Assembly: GCA_036186865.1 (NCBI GenBank)
Contig: AP025075.1
Coordinates: 13,141,219-13,205,218 of the forward strand
Direction: 5' to 3'
Source of the DNA: Eustoma russellianum
Lineage: Eukaryota; Streptophyta; Magnoliopsida; Gentianales; Gentianaceae
DNA length: 64,000 bases
Position numbers and translations under genes: made by a program. The notes under the pieces were generated by a model that did no database searches, was not told the DNA's origin, and saw only the letters and a list, made by a program, of their open reading frames with translations. Positions 46,006 to 56,449 of the stretch are shown here, in pieces (position 1 is the first letter of the stretch; every line of letters starts with the position of its first letter).

Positions 46006-47510
46006 ATATCTATTCCTTTCCATCCTAGCTTCCCTCGGTTGTCTAAGATAATGTTAAAGTCTCTCCCATAACCTAGGGTTGATTACCATACAAATACCTC
46101 TGGTATATCAAATTAAGCCATAAGTCTGTTCTTCTAATTTTCTCATTATATCCATGCACCACAGTGATGGTGAACTCATCTTTGCTAGGGTCTTTTTGCT
46201 TTGAATCTACCTGTGATATTTTGCTCCTCATAGTGTTCCAATCCCATCCTACCCATATTTTATCCATTGAGCTTGGAAAGGTATTGTGCATAGCCTCCCA
46301 AGTTTTGAAAACTCTTCTGCTAAATTTATCGAAATTTTGTTATCTAACTTTCACCTCCCTTGCCCATTATATTTATTTATTTATCTTGTATATATTTCCT
46401 AACTTCTCTTTGTTTCAAGTAGGAGTTTAGTTCCCTTATGTTCCAACATGCTAACTTAATCATCTTTTAGATTTAGGACCTCTAAGTTTGCCCCTACTTG
46501 CTTCCCTGTTAGGCTTGGGAAGAGCGGGCCTTTCGGGGCAGATACGTCTTTGTAATCTTTGCTTGAAAAAGGCTCTTCATTTTTTTCATTATCAGATGAG
46601 GCTAAAAGGCCATCTTCAGGGCGTGTTCCAGGGATTGGGTGTTCCTTCCTAGCCTGAATAGTGCTTTGATTCCTTACCCTAGACCTTGAGGCAATCGTGT
46701 CTAAAATTTGACCTAACGGTGCATAACTGTCTAGGGATTCCTCTTCTGAAAGTGGAAGGTTAACACCATTTATGCTGGAGTCAAAAAGGTGATTGGGGTC
46801 TTGGGTCATTTTTTTTTTTTTTGTTGAGAGATAAAAGCATGAAGTCATCTTCTCGGTTTTTCTCCAAAGTTTCTAAATGGAGATCTTTATGAAAGGAACT
46901 ACTTTGTTTATTTGAAAAGGAGCTTACTATCTCCTGGTTTCTTTTACCCTTGGAATTGTTGGATCCTACTACACCTTTGGCACAGACTAGACTATCCTTT
47001 TAAGGGGTTGCAACAGGCCTTTGCTAAGATCAAAGATCTCTTGTTCATCTAAGTCTTGGCCCTCCAAATTGTTGTCCTGCTCAGTAGTAGTATCTCTATC
47101 ACTCTCTGCCAGAGAGGCATACTTACTAGTCGTGCTTCTAGATTTCACAGGGAGAGGGGAGGGGGGGGGGGGGTTTCACCTTGTTCGATGCATCTTGATG
47201 AACTCTAGAGCTGTGTCCTTTTGCCTTGTTTGGACTGTTGCTGGACTCATGCACCTCTTAAACCACTAAATCGTGAAGGTAGGTCTTGGCCCTCCAAATT
47301 TTTGTCCTGCTCGGTAGTAGTATCCCTATCGCTCTCTGCCAGGGGCATACTTATTAGTCGTGCTTCTAGATTTCGCAGGGGTAGGGGGAATTTCACCTTG
47401 TTCGATGCATCTTGATGAACTCTAGCGCTGTATCCTTCTTTTGCCTTCTTTGGACTGTTGCTGGGGCTCATGCACCTCTTAAACCACTAATTCGTGAAGG
47501 CTGTAGCATA
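46006..47510 (-). pseudogene. L1-type LINE, 5' segment (ORF1 end and endonuclease start)
   Basis: ORF1 remnant at 46848-46456 (Ser/Glu-rich, no clear domain) ends LKDD-stop. ORF2 begins at ATG 46463 with MIKLACWNIRELNSYLKQRE, the N-terminus of the apurinic endonuclease, and continues to GDFNIILDNRGKLGW near 46050 in a shifted frame. ORF1 and ORF2 overlap in ATGATTAA. Further upstream two tandem ~235-base units (47040-47277, 47280-47510) encode Ser/Asp-rich ORF1 sequence such as LAESDRDTTTEQDKNLEGQ. Confidence 0.75.
47040..47510. repeat. Tandem ~235-bp duplication in LINE ORF1
   Basis: Two direct units starting TCTTGGCCCTCCAAATT and ending CACCTCTTAAACCACTAA.TCGTGAAG. The first has a G14 run (47159-47174) that the second lacks. 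Confidence 0.85.
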
Positions 47511-47939
47511 CCTTATACTACACTAGTATAAGTGATGAATATCACATAACTTACAATGAATTACCTCCAAAAGAGTTTCTGCTTATATAGTTTGAAAATA
47601 AACTCCTGACCCAAAGCTAAAGATGCACCCCAAAGTAACTGAAGACTAACTTGATTTGCCTGCCAACAAAAAGCTGCCTTGCAAAACTTGATTTACTGTC
47701 AAACTACTCTCCAGTTGGTTAACAACAATAAATCTAAATTGAGAACGATGAAACTATCTCAAGGGTGTAAGGATGTATCTGAGAACAATGAAACTATCTC
47801 AAGGGTAAATATGCCTCTGAGCAGAATACATACCAGTGGAAACACACAGAAAGATAACAATTTTCAACAAACCGCAAAGATATAAACTATTTATGAGCCA
47901 GAACCTTCTATAAATAAATGCCTATTGCTCTAGTGCCAA
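47511..47939. other. Spacer between LINE and copia remnant
   Basis: AT-rich sequence with no recognised coding region. It holds a short tandem duplication (GAGAAC.ATGAAACTATCTCAAG, at about 47741 and 47781). It may be LINE 5' untranslated or decayed copia sequence. Confidence 0.4.
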
Positions 47940-49570
47940 ATACTAAAAGCTTCCTCTATATTCTTAGGTATAATATGATCATCGAAAGAACGAGCAAGGG
48001 CTTCAAAATCAACTGTCTATGAAGAAATAGAAGCACTTCAAAAAATAAAACTTAAGGAACTTATACCTATTACAAATAGAATCAAACCAGTATGTTGTGA
48101 ATGGGTGTTTGACATTAAGTATAGCACATATGGGACGGTAAATAGATGTAAAACATGATTAGTAGCAAAAGGTTTTACACAAACTAATGGGATTAACTAC
48201 CTAAAAACCTTTGTACTTGTGGCAAAACTAAATACAATACGAATTATTTTCTCACTATGGATTATTTTTCACTAGTAGTTAACATAGACTGAAATTATTT
48301 CAATTATGTTAAAATGTCTTTCTAAATGGACCCACCTAAATTTAATAATTACACAAACAAAAAATGACGTAAACTAAAAAATCTTTATATGATCTTAAAC
48401 ATCTATTTAGAAAAATTTACAAATGTCATCACAAAACATGAATTTAAGCAGAGTCAAAATGATCATACTATATTAACTAAAGTTACTAGAACAAGTAGAC
48501 TTAATATTAATATTCTTACTTTGTATGTTGATGATATTATTCTTACTGAAAATGACTTGCATGGTGTTAAATTAATAACAAAATAGTTGTCTAAGGATTT
48601 TGATATTAAAAACTTAAGAAAAGTATGGTATTCTCTAGGCGAGGACGTAGGCAGAAGCAAGGATAGGATAAGTATATTTTGGATTTATTCCAGAAACATG
48701 AATACTTGGTTGTAGACCATCGCTTACACCAGTGGAACTATGACATAAAAACAGAGTCTTATGGGATAAAACTCTCACGGACAAATTATCAAAAACTAGT
48801 AGGTAAAGTAATCTATTTATCTCATACTAGACCTAGTGTATGCTATGCAATGACTTTTGTAAGACAATTTATGCATGATCCTACTAATGAAAATCTCAAA
48901 TATGCTTTGAGAATTCTTAGTTATCTAAAAGCAGCACCAGGACAGGGTTTGTACTTCATGAAGAATGAAAGAAGAGACATTCAGGTGTCAAATGATGCTG
49001 ATTAGGCTGGATTAAAACTAGATATGAGGTCAACTACATGTTGTGGTACTTATCTATGAGGAAACTTGGTTACTTGGAGGAGTAAGAAACAACAAGTGGT
49101 CGTTCGAAGCAGTATAGAGGCAGAACTCAGGACACTGACACTTGGCTTGCGTGAAGGATTGTGGTTGAAAAGAGTTCGTGACGAACCGAGACAAAAAATT
49201 ATTACTCCAACCATAATATATTGTGATAACAAAAGGGCTTCGGAGTGCACTATTCCCGCGTTTGCGCATGGTCCGGAGAAGGGTCGGATCTCTTCACGAT
49301 CTAATGTATGCAACCTTACCTTACACTTTGTGATAATGTGTTTGTTATTAGTATGGCAGAAGATCTAGTTCAGCATGATAAATCAAAGCATGTTGAAATA
49401 GACAAACATTTCAACAGACAGAATATTGAAGCCAAAGTTACCAGTATAGATCATATATCCTCAAAGAATAAAATACAGACACATTAACCAAGTATGTTTC
49501 TATAAAGAGTAGTCTAGACATAAGTGATCTAGTTTGGTTGCACAGATATCTACACCAACATTGACGGAAA
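47940..49570 (+). pseudogene. Ty1/copia pol remnant (RT and RNase H)
   Basis: RT blocks CEWVFDIKYS, LVAKGFTQTNGINY, VAKLNTIRIIFSL, then the catalytic LYVDDIILTEND at 48520-48555. Next come YQKLVGKVIYLSHTRPSVCY, ALRILSYLKAAPGQGL, WRSKKQQVVVRSSIEAEL (RNase H) and HDKSKHVEIDKHF at 49375-49410. It has many stops; clearly dead and older than the gypsy insertion. A possible decayed LTR with TCTATAAAAG follows near 49755. Confidence 0.82.
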
Positions 49571-50060
49571 GTGTAAAAATGAATAGTATGTACACATGTA
49601 AACACACATATACGTATATACAGTATACACATGCACATACATACAAAATGCATACATGTATAAGCCACTGTCTTATTGACTTAGTCAAAATATAGTAGCC
49701 GTTGGGTTAGTTGACTTATTAACCATTATGAACTTCTAGCTGCTTAAGGCCAGTCTCTATAAAAGACAACACACTTGTACATTTAAACTTACTTGATGAA
49801 TATACTATTCTGAATTCTCTGTGCCTTCATATAAATATGCAGTAAGGTCGCGAAAGGTTGATGAATATAATGCATACATTCACCTAAACTCACAAAATGT
49901 TATATATTTTTTGTACACTGGGCTATTTTTTGGATAAGCTAATGCAAAAGATTAACCAAAAATTGACAACAAACCATTTCATCCATTTGACAGGTAAAAA
50001 TAGAAAACTGAAAAACTGAACTCGCCTAAAGGTAGGTGGATTGTAAAACATTTCCTCGTA
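49571..50060. other. AT-rich spacer
   Basis: Holds TA/CA-type dinucleotide runs (49600-49650) and the possible decayed copia LTR promoter TCTATAAAAGAC near 49755. No gene seen. Confidence 0.4.
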
Positions 50061-50065
50061 CCTAC

Positions 50066-50205
50066 CTTTAGAGGTATACCATTTACTTTCACGTCCACAT
50101 ACAACATGACCTAAAAAAACAGAAAAATTTAAATCTCTGGGGTACTTACCACCCTTCCAAACGATTCAGGATTGTATTCCAAGGCAGCTGCCCAATTTTT
50201 CAGTC
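50066..50205 (-). pseudogene. DDI1-like aspartic-protease protein fragment
   Basis: Two minus-strand exon pieces. The first ends at 50150 and reads NWAAALEYNPESFGRV before GTAAGT. The second (50110-50066) is bounded by TTTTTTTAG and AAG|GTAGGT and reads VMLYVDVKVNGIPLK. Plant DDI1 (a ubiquitin receptor with a retroviral-type protease fold) has NW.AALE.NPE.F.RV.MLYVD.EVNG.PLKAFVDSGAQ, so the two pieces are contiguous there. The following exon with the catalytic DSGA is not present, so only a fragment remains. Confidence 0.75.
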
Positions 50206-50689
50206 TCAAGCAATCAAAATCTGGTTTTTGAATGACAGTGAATGGAATAAGATAATCTTGTTGGGAAATATAATCCAAATCTCGAGATGATACAAGAATT
50301 GCAAAGGGCATTACGAAAAAGGGAAAGGTTCAGGTTTCAGTCATTAATACAATTCTATGGTTTATAATGAGACATTTTTTCCTAAAAAGAAAAAAGAGAC
50401 ATATATTTTAAATGCAATTGTTTAGCTAGTTTAGCATTTTCCTTGGTTAACTAATCTAATTATAAATAGAGGTTAGCATGACAAAACTTAGATTGGATTT
50501 CTACAGTGTCCTTTCTTTCCCTTGTTAAGCAACCAAAGTCTTGTTAACAAATAACAACGGAAAATGCATTAATTTTTTTTACTAAGAAGGCACGTCTTTT
50601 AAATAAGTTTAAATTAAAAAAAGCAATTTCCTTTTCTTAATTGGATTGTTCTAGTCGGTCTGACATGTAAATTTGCCCTTTGGACATCG
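50206..50689. other. AT-rich spacer
   Basis: No recognisable gene. An open stretch on the minus strand up to 50311 continues from the DDI1-like exon but probably includes intron sequence. Confidence 0.35.
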
Positions 50690-51800
50690 TATTCTATGCG
50701 CGCACACACACACATTAACTGGACAGTAGATTCTTCAGGTCAGTTTACCCTAAAATCTGTTCGTGTCTTGCTCTCCACGACATCATCTTCTTTTTTGTAT
50801 GTTGCCGATATGTTTGGTGGCCGGGATCTCCGCGCTGTTGTACATTTCTTTGGAAACTATGGACACACTCGCTTTTGGTGGTGGATAATCTATGTTCTTG
50901 GCTTTTGGCGTGTCCATCCCAGTGTGCTTTCTGCAGGATGCATTCTGATACACAGGACCATATATTTCTGCACGTCCGCCTATAAGATCTCTTTGGCAGA
51001 AGATGTTCATTATATTCGCTTGACCATCGACATTCAACTGTATATGCGCACTTGCTTCATTGGTGGCATGCCTCTTCGGCTACATCTATGCGGGGTCAAT
51101 TGCAAGTCATTGTTCTTTCGATAGTTGTCTGGACTATTTGGAAGGAATATGATGCCATTAGATTTGGCGATGAAAATTTCTCTTATAGACGCTTGTTTGA
51201 GAGGGTTCGCACCCACATATTCACTTGGTGTGCTGCCACACAGGGTCGTAAATTCTCGCAGCCTATACCTCATTTGATAGTTCGGTATTTCTCTCCGCCA
51301 TTGCGGATGCGGCGACTTCGGGTGATACGTTGGGAGTTTCCGCCGACTGGCAGGTTCAAGTTGAATGTGGATGCTGCGCCTGGAGCTATTTTGCGAAACG
51401 CGCAACGGTGTTTTATTTTGGTTATCTGTTTCGCCTTACCTGCCGTGAACCCTTTGCGAACATAATTATTAGCTTTGACATATGCCTTACTCTTTTACGC
51501 TAGGGATTATGATCGTATGATACTCGAGACAAATTGTCGGCTGCTGCTTCAACATCTGGCCTATCATGATCGCTATACTAGCTCTTTACACAGGGACTTT
51601 CGACGTGCCACATCTTTTTTGTATCTTAATGATTCGTTGCTGCAGTATTGTCCTCGTGAAGCAAATACCCCGGTCCATATTTTGTCACTTCGTGGTTTTC
51701 GCTCAGCAGGTGTGTCCCTTTACACATCCTTATCTGCAATGTCTTGTGAAGTCTGTGGAGCACGTGAGATGGATGTTATTGTCCTTAATCTGAGATTATG
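50690..51800 (+). pseudogene. L1-type LINE 3' end (zf-RVT and RNase H)
   Basis: Starts abruptly with WTVDSSGQFTLKSVRVLL, the entry to the zf-RVT domain, so the LINE is 5'-truncated. Later comes IVVWTIWKEYDAIRFGDENF, then the plant-LINE RNase H entry WEFPPTGRFKLNVDAAPG (51330-51385) and a final block DSLLQYCPREANTPVHILS (51630-51690). The frame is shifted several times. Confidence 0.75.
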
Positions 51801-51839
51801 AGGTCTGTCATCTCCTAGCGGGTCGCTTTATCCTCTAGC

Positions 51840-52480
51840 AGTTGCCTGCGTTGTTGATTGACACAGGCAACGTTGGTATGTCATCTTTCTTTCTGCTTTG
51901 CCTGCTTTGATCAGTACTTTAGCTTGCGATATTTTTTTCCTCCCTTCCTGGCATTTGCGCACCTGTGGTTGCTTATTCCTACACTTGCCTGTGTTCTATT
52001 TGAATATAGACAACGTCGGTATGTTCATGGCCTATATTCTTTTATTTCACATCTTGTACTTTACACTCTTTTAACCACTGCTTTTGTGTGGCATATACGG
52101 ATGGCGAATCCTTCTCAAACGGTGGTCTCCTCTTCGCGGTTGCTTGGGCAACCTACAACCTTGGGGGTCTTATGGCTGGCTCTTCATGCAGGTTCTTGTG
52201 TTCTACTTGAATACAGGCAACGCCGGTATGTTCATGCCTTATATTTTAATTACTTCCATCTTTCAATATTATGCAAGTTTGACTATTGCTTTGTGTGTCA
52301 TACACGGGCGTTGGACGGTTCTCTCTACGTGGCTGATTTGGCGCATACTGTGGTTGGCCTATGCTGGAGGTTTTTGCGACATGGCAATTGGGCAATGTTT
52401 ACATCACACGTTAGTTTAGGTTGCTGTATAGTTATTGTTATTTTTTCCGTTTGCTTTAGCTTTTCCACTTCATTCATCAT
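51840..52480. repeat. Tandem repeats in the LINE 3' region
   Basis: Two ~200-base units (about 51983-52190 and 52192-52400) and a partial one at 51845. Each carries TGTGTTCTA.TTGAATA.AG.CAACG.CGGTATGTTCATG. The rest up to 52800 is AT-rich without a gene; (TA)n(TG)n follows at 52830-52850. Confidence 0.7.
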
Positions 52481-53036
52481 GTAGGTTCATGTATTCATCT
52501 CATGCATTTTAGCATTCACATATCACCGCAAGCGCCAGCCAAACAACAGCAACATCAGCGATTTAGGCGTACGAGTGCATCAGCCCAACAACACCGACAC
52601 TTATAGTTTAGGCGTACAAGTGCAATTATTATTAGCAGACAATTTTTGTTTTTACATTCCACGATTTCTTTCATTATCTTTTTGCATGTGCTATTGTACA
52701 TATTATGCATTTCATTTACTTTTGCGTAGGAGAGTCTCCTATATTAAATATAACCACGGTATTCCTCTGCCACAAATGAGGGCAGATTATTAATAAAACA
52801 ACCAGATGGTACCGCCCGTCTTTCACTATATATATATGTGTGTGTGTGTGCATTTCGCTCTGTATAAAAATATATATTGTCATCTTGAAAAGCTTCTATC
52901 TCCGTTTAGGCATTCCTTGACTGTGAATTTTAACATCTTCCCAACACAAGCCGAGCCTTATTAGTTTCTGAACATGAAAAGGATAATTGAAACAGTTCTG
53001 GCAGACATACAAGAATAAAAAAATTTTTATTTCAGC

Positions 53037-53358
53037 CAAAAAATTCCAAACCCTTTGACAGAAAAAAAATTCAAATAGTGAATCTCATATTTGTTCGGTG
53101 TAAGATCATAAAATACAAAGTTGTTATAAGAAGCTAGATATTAGAGAAGTTTACCATGGCTATATGGACCCTCGTTGAGGAGCATCGGAGTGCTCCAAAC
53201 AGCAGTCAAGCATCACAAATCTCTCTTCTCTCATATACCAAAAATGCACATGGTTTGGTCCATTAGGAATGAAAAGAATACATGGGAAAAAAGATTACAA
53301 CACTAGAGAGGAAAGGATGAGAGGCAACAGAATGTTTCATATGCCTTTTAACCTTACA
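53037..53358. repeat. Third, partial copy of the duplicated segment
   Basis: Matches 3848-4046 joined to 9176-9325 (and 16450-16780) at clearly lower identity than copies 1 and 2 share. It carries no LTR element at the CATCA site, so it is another view of the empty site. Confidence 0.85.
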
Positions 53359-53475
53359 AAGTCTAGGATTAAGATACAAGTTATGTATCTTGTAGATACT
53401 TTGAGCATCCCGACGACAAAAATGCAACTTTAAACTGATCAAGAAGGATTTGGTAAGCCCAATGCGCAAAGGGAT

Positions 53476-53762
53476 TGTAGCGCCCCACCCGGTACTAGGA
53501 TATCGGCAAGGTGCACCCGTCGTACCCTGCTACGAGAAGTACAAGACGTCGATAACATTTATATGCACGTCGACATAAACATGTATCGAATAGTGGAAGC
53601 ATCATAAAATATACAAAGCGTATTCGATATGCATCATACAGAATAACTAAATCCGAATACATCCGAAATATCATCAGTACATAATGGAGATAAAAACTTG
53701 TCTGAATTACATAAGTACAAAATAGATCAACTGGACCCTCTAAATGCTCACGGGTATCCTAC
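53476..53762 (-). repeat. Truncated gypsy-type LTR (LTR-D)
   Basis: Starts TGTAGCGCCCCACCCGG, the reverse of a chromovirus LTR end, and continues for 287 bases before it is cut by LTR-A. Related to but distinct from the other LTRs here. Confidence 0.7.
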
Positions 53763-56449
53763 TGTAGCGCCCCGCTCCCGTACCCTAGCATCGGGAACAG
53801 TGCATCTGCCGTATCTCGCTAAAGAGAATACAAGGCATCGTTTAAACTTCTTCACGTCAGAAATAACGTAGAAATTTTTCGCAGAAACGATCATTAAAAA
53901 TTCAAATTCAATTTATAAATAATCCCAATATGAAAATAAATGAAACATTTAGGGCTGACAAAACCCGATACATCAAATGAAATCTAAAAGTCAGACACAA
54001 AAGAAATAAATCTGGTAATCCATCAAATGTCTCTAAATGTCTCGCAAAACTTCACTCTCCCAGCTAACACCTTCTGACTCGTCCTCTACGAGATTGTTGT
54101 CAAACTCTGGCTCACCTATGTAGGGAATGGTAGTAGGGGGTGAGTGATTTTGGAAAATCACCCGTAGGTTACCCGTCTAATCCCAAAAAGGAACCATACT
54201 TACAAAATACATAAGCACGTAAGAAAAATAACAACAAATATATAAAGAAATAAAAACAACAATAACCGGAACATAAAATAAACATCCACGGGTCCAATCG
54301 AATGCAATGCACAACTTCGTGATGCATGTTCCTTCTCCCTATCATGTCACACGCAACAACATCACTATCCCACACAATATGTTCTTTTCTTTTTCCATGA
54401 TATGATATGCATGACCCGGATCCTACTCTTCGCTCCGTAACGTGGAGTCAGCGGACAACGCTCCGTAACGTGGAGTCAGCGTACATCGCTTCGTAACGTA
54501 GAGTCAGCGCACATCGCTCCATAACATGGAGTCAGCGTACATCGCTCCGTAACGTGGAGTCAACGGACATCACTCCGTAACGTGGAGTCAGCGTACATCG
54601 CTCCGTAATGTGGAGTCAACAGACATCGCTCCGTAACGTAGAGTCAGCGTACATCGCTCCATAATGTGGAGTCACCGCTCTGAAGGGATGCAATGCAATG
54701 CACGTGCCATGAACACTCCACACATATAATCCATAATTCGACGCATCCATGCTCCTATATATACCCGCGCCCATGCACGTGCATATATACTTACATGTAT
54801 ACCCTCGTTTTATTACGGTGTATTCATACTCATATATATACTTGCGCCTATACACGTGCATATATACTTGTAGGGATACCCCCATTTTATTAGTATTATT
54901 TTTATTTATTTAAATATATTTTTCTTATATTTATGTACTATTTATTTAATTTTTTCTCATCCAATTCCATTTCTTTAATTATTGAAAATGTCATAAAAAT
55001 ATTATTTTCCATCACTTATATTTTTCCTATCTCATATTAATTTTTCCGGTACTTTATCCTATTTTTCCTAAATTTTCTCTTGTTATTTACTATTTATTAT
55101 AATTAGATAGACTAATTTTAAATTCATAAATTTAATAAGAATCCTTTATTTTCACCATTCTATAATATTTTTGGAATTAATTTGTTAATTTTGTGAAATT
55201 AATTCCTATTTTTTGGAATTTTAAAACTATTTTTACTATTTACCATATTAAGTTAAATTCATTAAAAATTCATAACATTAACAAAAATACTTTATATCAC
55301 TATTTTTTATTTTCTGGAATTAATTAAAAACATTTTGTAATTAATTTCTAATTTTTTGGATTTTTTTTTAATTTCTACTAATTAATATATTATTTATTAT
55401 ATTCTGAAATTAATTTATCAAATTTTAAATTTATATTTCTGTCTGGTCCAGTCCGGTACAATAGCGCAGACCATGCTAGAAGTCTGGTCCAGCGCGCAGC
55501 CCCATACCCGGTCAGCTGATTGGGTTTTTCTTTTCTTTTTATTCTAATTTTTTTCAAAAATTTATAACTTCATCGTTTTAACTCCAATTGACCTCAAACC
55601 AGTTGCATTTGACTCATTATAACAAGACGCACCCAACGGAACTGGACATGTCAGTGCGTATCCGGGACGCGTCGTCAGGGGCGCGCATGGGCCCCACGCG
55701 CCACCCCTGAAATGTGTGCGTTTTGCGCACGCGCCACCGCCCAGACCCACTTTTCGATTTCCGATTCAATGCCAACCTAATTTCCGGGCTATGTGACCTA
55801 TTTATAAGGCTAATCATGCAATTTTCCCCCTAATCGCATAAAGATTCAACCTTTTAAATTTATTTCAACCCGTACGATCAACACCTTTCGCACACATACA
55901 TATACTCAATCGTACAATATCAAAAACATGCATTTATATATAAAAGCAAAATAAAAATAAAACAAAGTAAAATAAAGAAATCAACGCAAGTATGATTCAC
56001 ACACGAGGTGTAGGCAATCCGAGAAGAGGGAAAGGTAACCTACCTTTTAAACGAGTATTTGCTAATTGGAAGGTTGGATTTGGTGTAGTTTTGCTAGGCT
56101 TCCTCTCTTTTCTTCTCTCTTTTCCTTCTTCCTTTATTCCCTGTGTTCTCATGATTTTTTTTTCTCATATGGCAGTCGACAATTTTGATGGAAAAGGGAG
56201 GTGAAGTCGTTTATAACACTGAAGGAAGATACGTTTGAAATATTAGGGAATTTAGGGTGGTTAGGATTTGATTTAAGGAAATCTAAATTTAAACTCAAAA
56301 TTGAATTTATCTTCTACCAAAATTATCCCCCCCATCCTTATCCCTTAATCACGTCAACCACACACAGACTACCTTTTATTTATGTTTTTTATTTATTTTA
56401 TTTTATTATTATTAGTGTTACTTTTATTTTTTCTTTACGGGTTCCAACA
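53763..56449 (-). repeat. Gypsy-type LTR-A (2.7 kb)
   Basis: Bounded on the plus strand by TGTAGCGCCCC and GGGTTCCAACA, then a reversed polypurine tract (TCCTACCCCCC). It contains a ~30-bp tandem array (54430-54680), the acidic open stretch (54120-54070, minus) and a TATA-like TTATAAATAGG at 55798-55808 (minus). It matches LTR-B along its length. Minus-strand ORFs inside are not convincing genes. Confidence 0.88.
54430..54680. repeat. ~30-bp minisatellite in LTR-A
   Basis: Eight to nine units of CGCTCCGTAACGTGGAGTCA followed by GCGTACAT or similar. The LTR-B counterpart at 60350-60545 has fewer units. Confidence 0.92.

Noticed and set aside
50696..51124. ORF of 142 codons as an independent gene
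   Set aside because: Its start matches the entry of a LINE zf-RVT domain and the rest is out of frame relative to that domain. It is part of the LINE remnant.
54169..54885. Minus-strand ORFs inside LTR-A and LTR-B
   Set aside because: They lie in LTR sequence and minisatellites. Apart from the short acidic stretch noted separately they show no motif.
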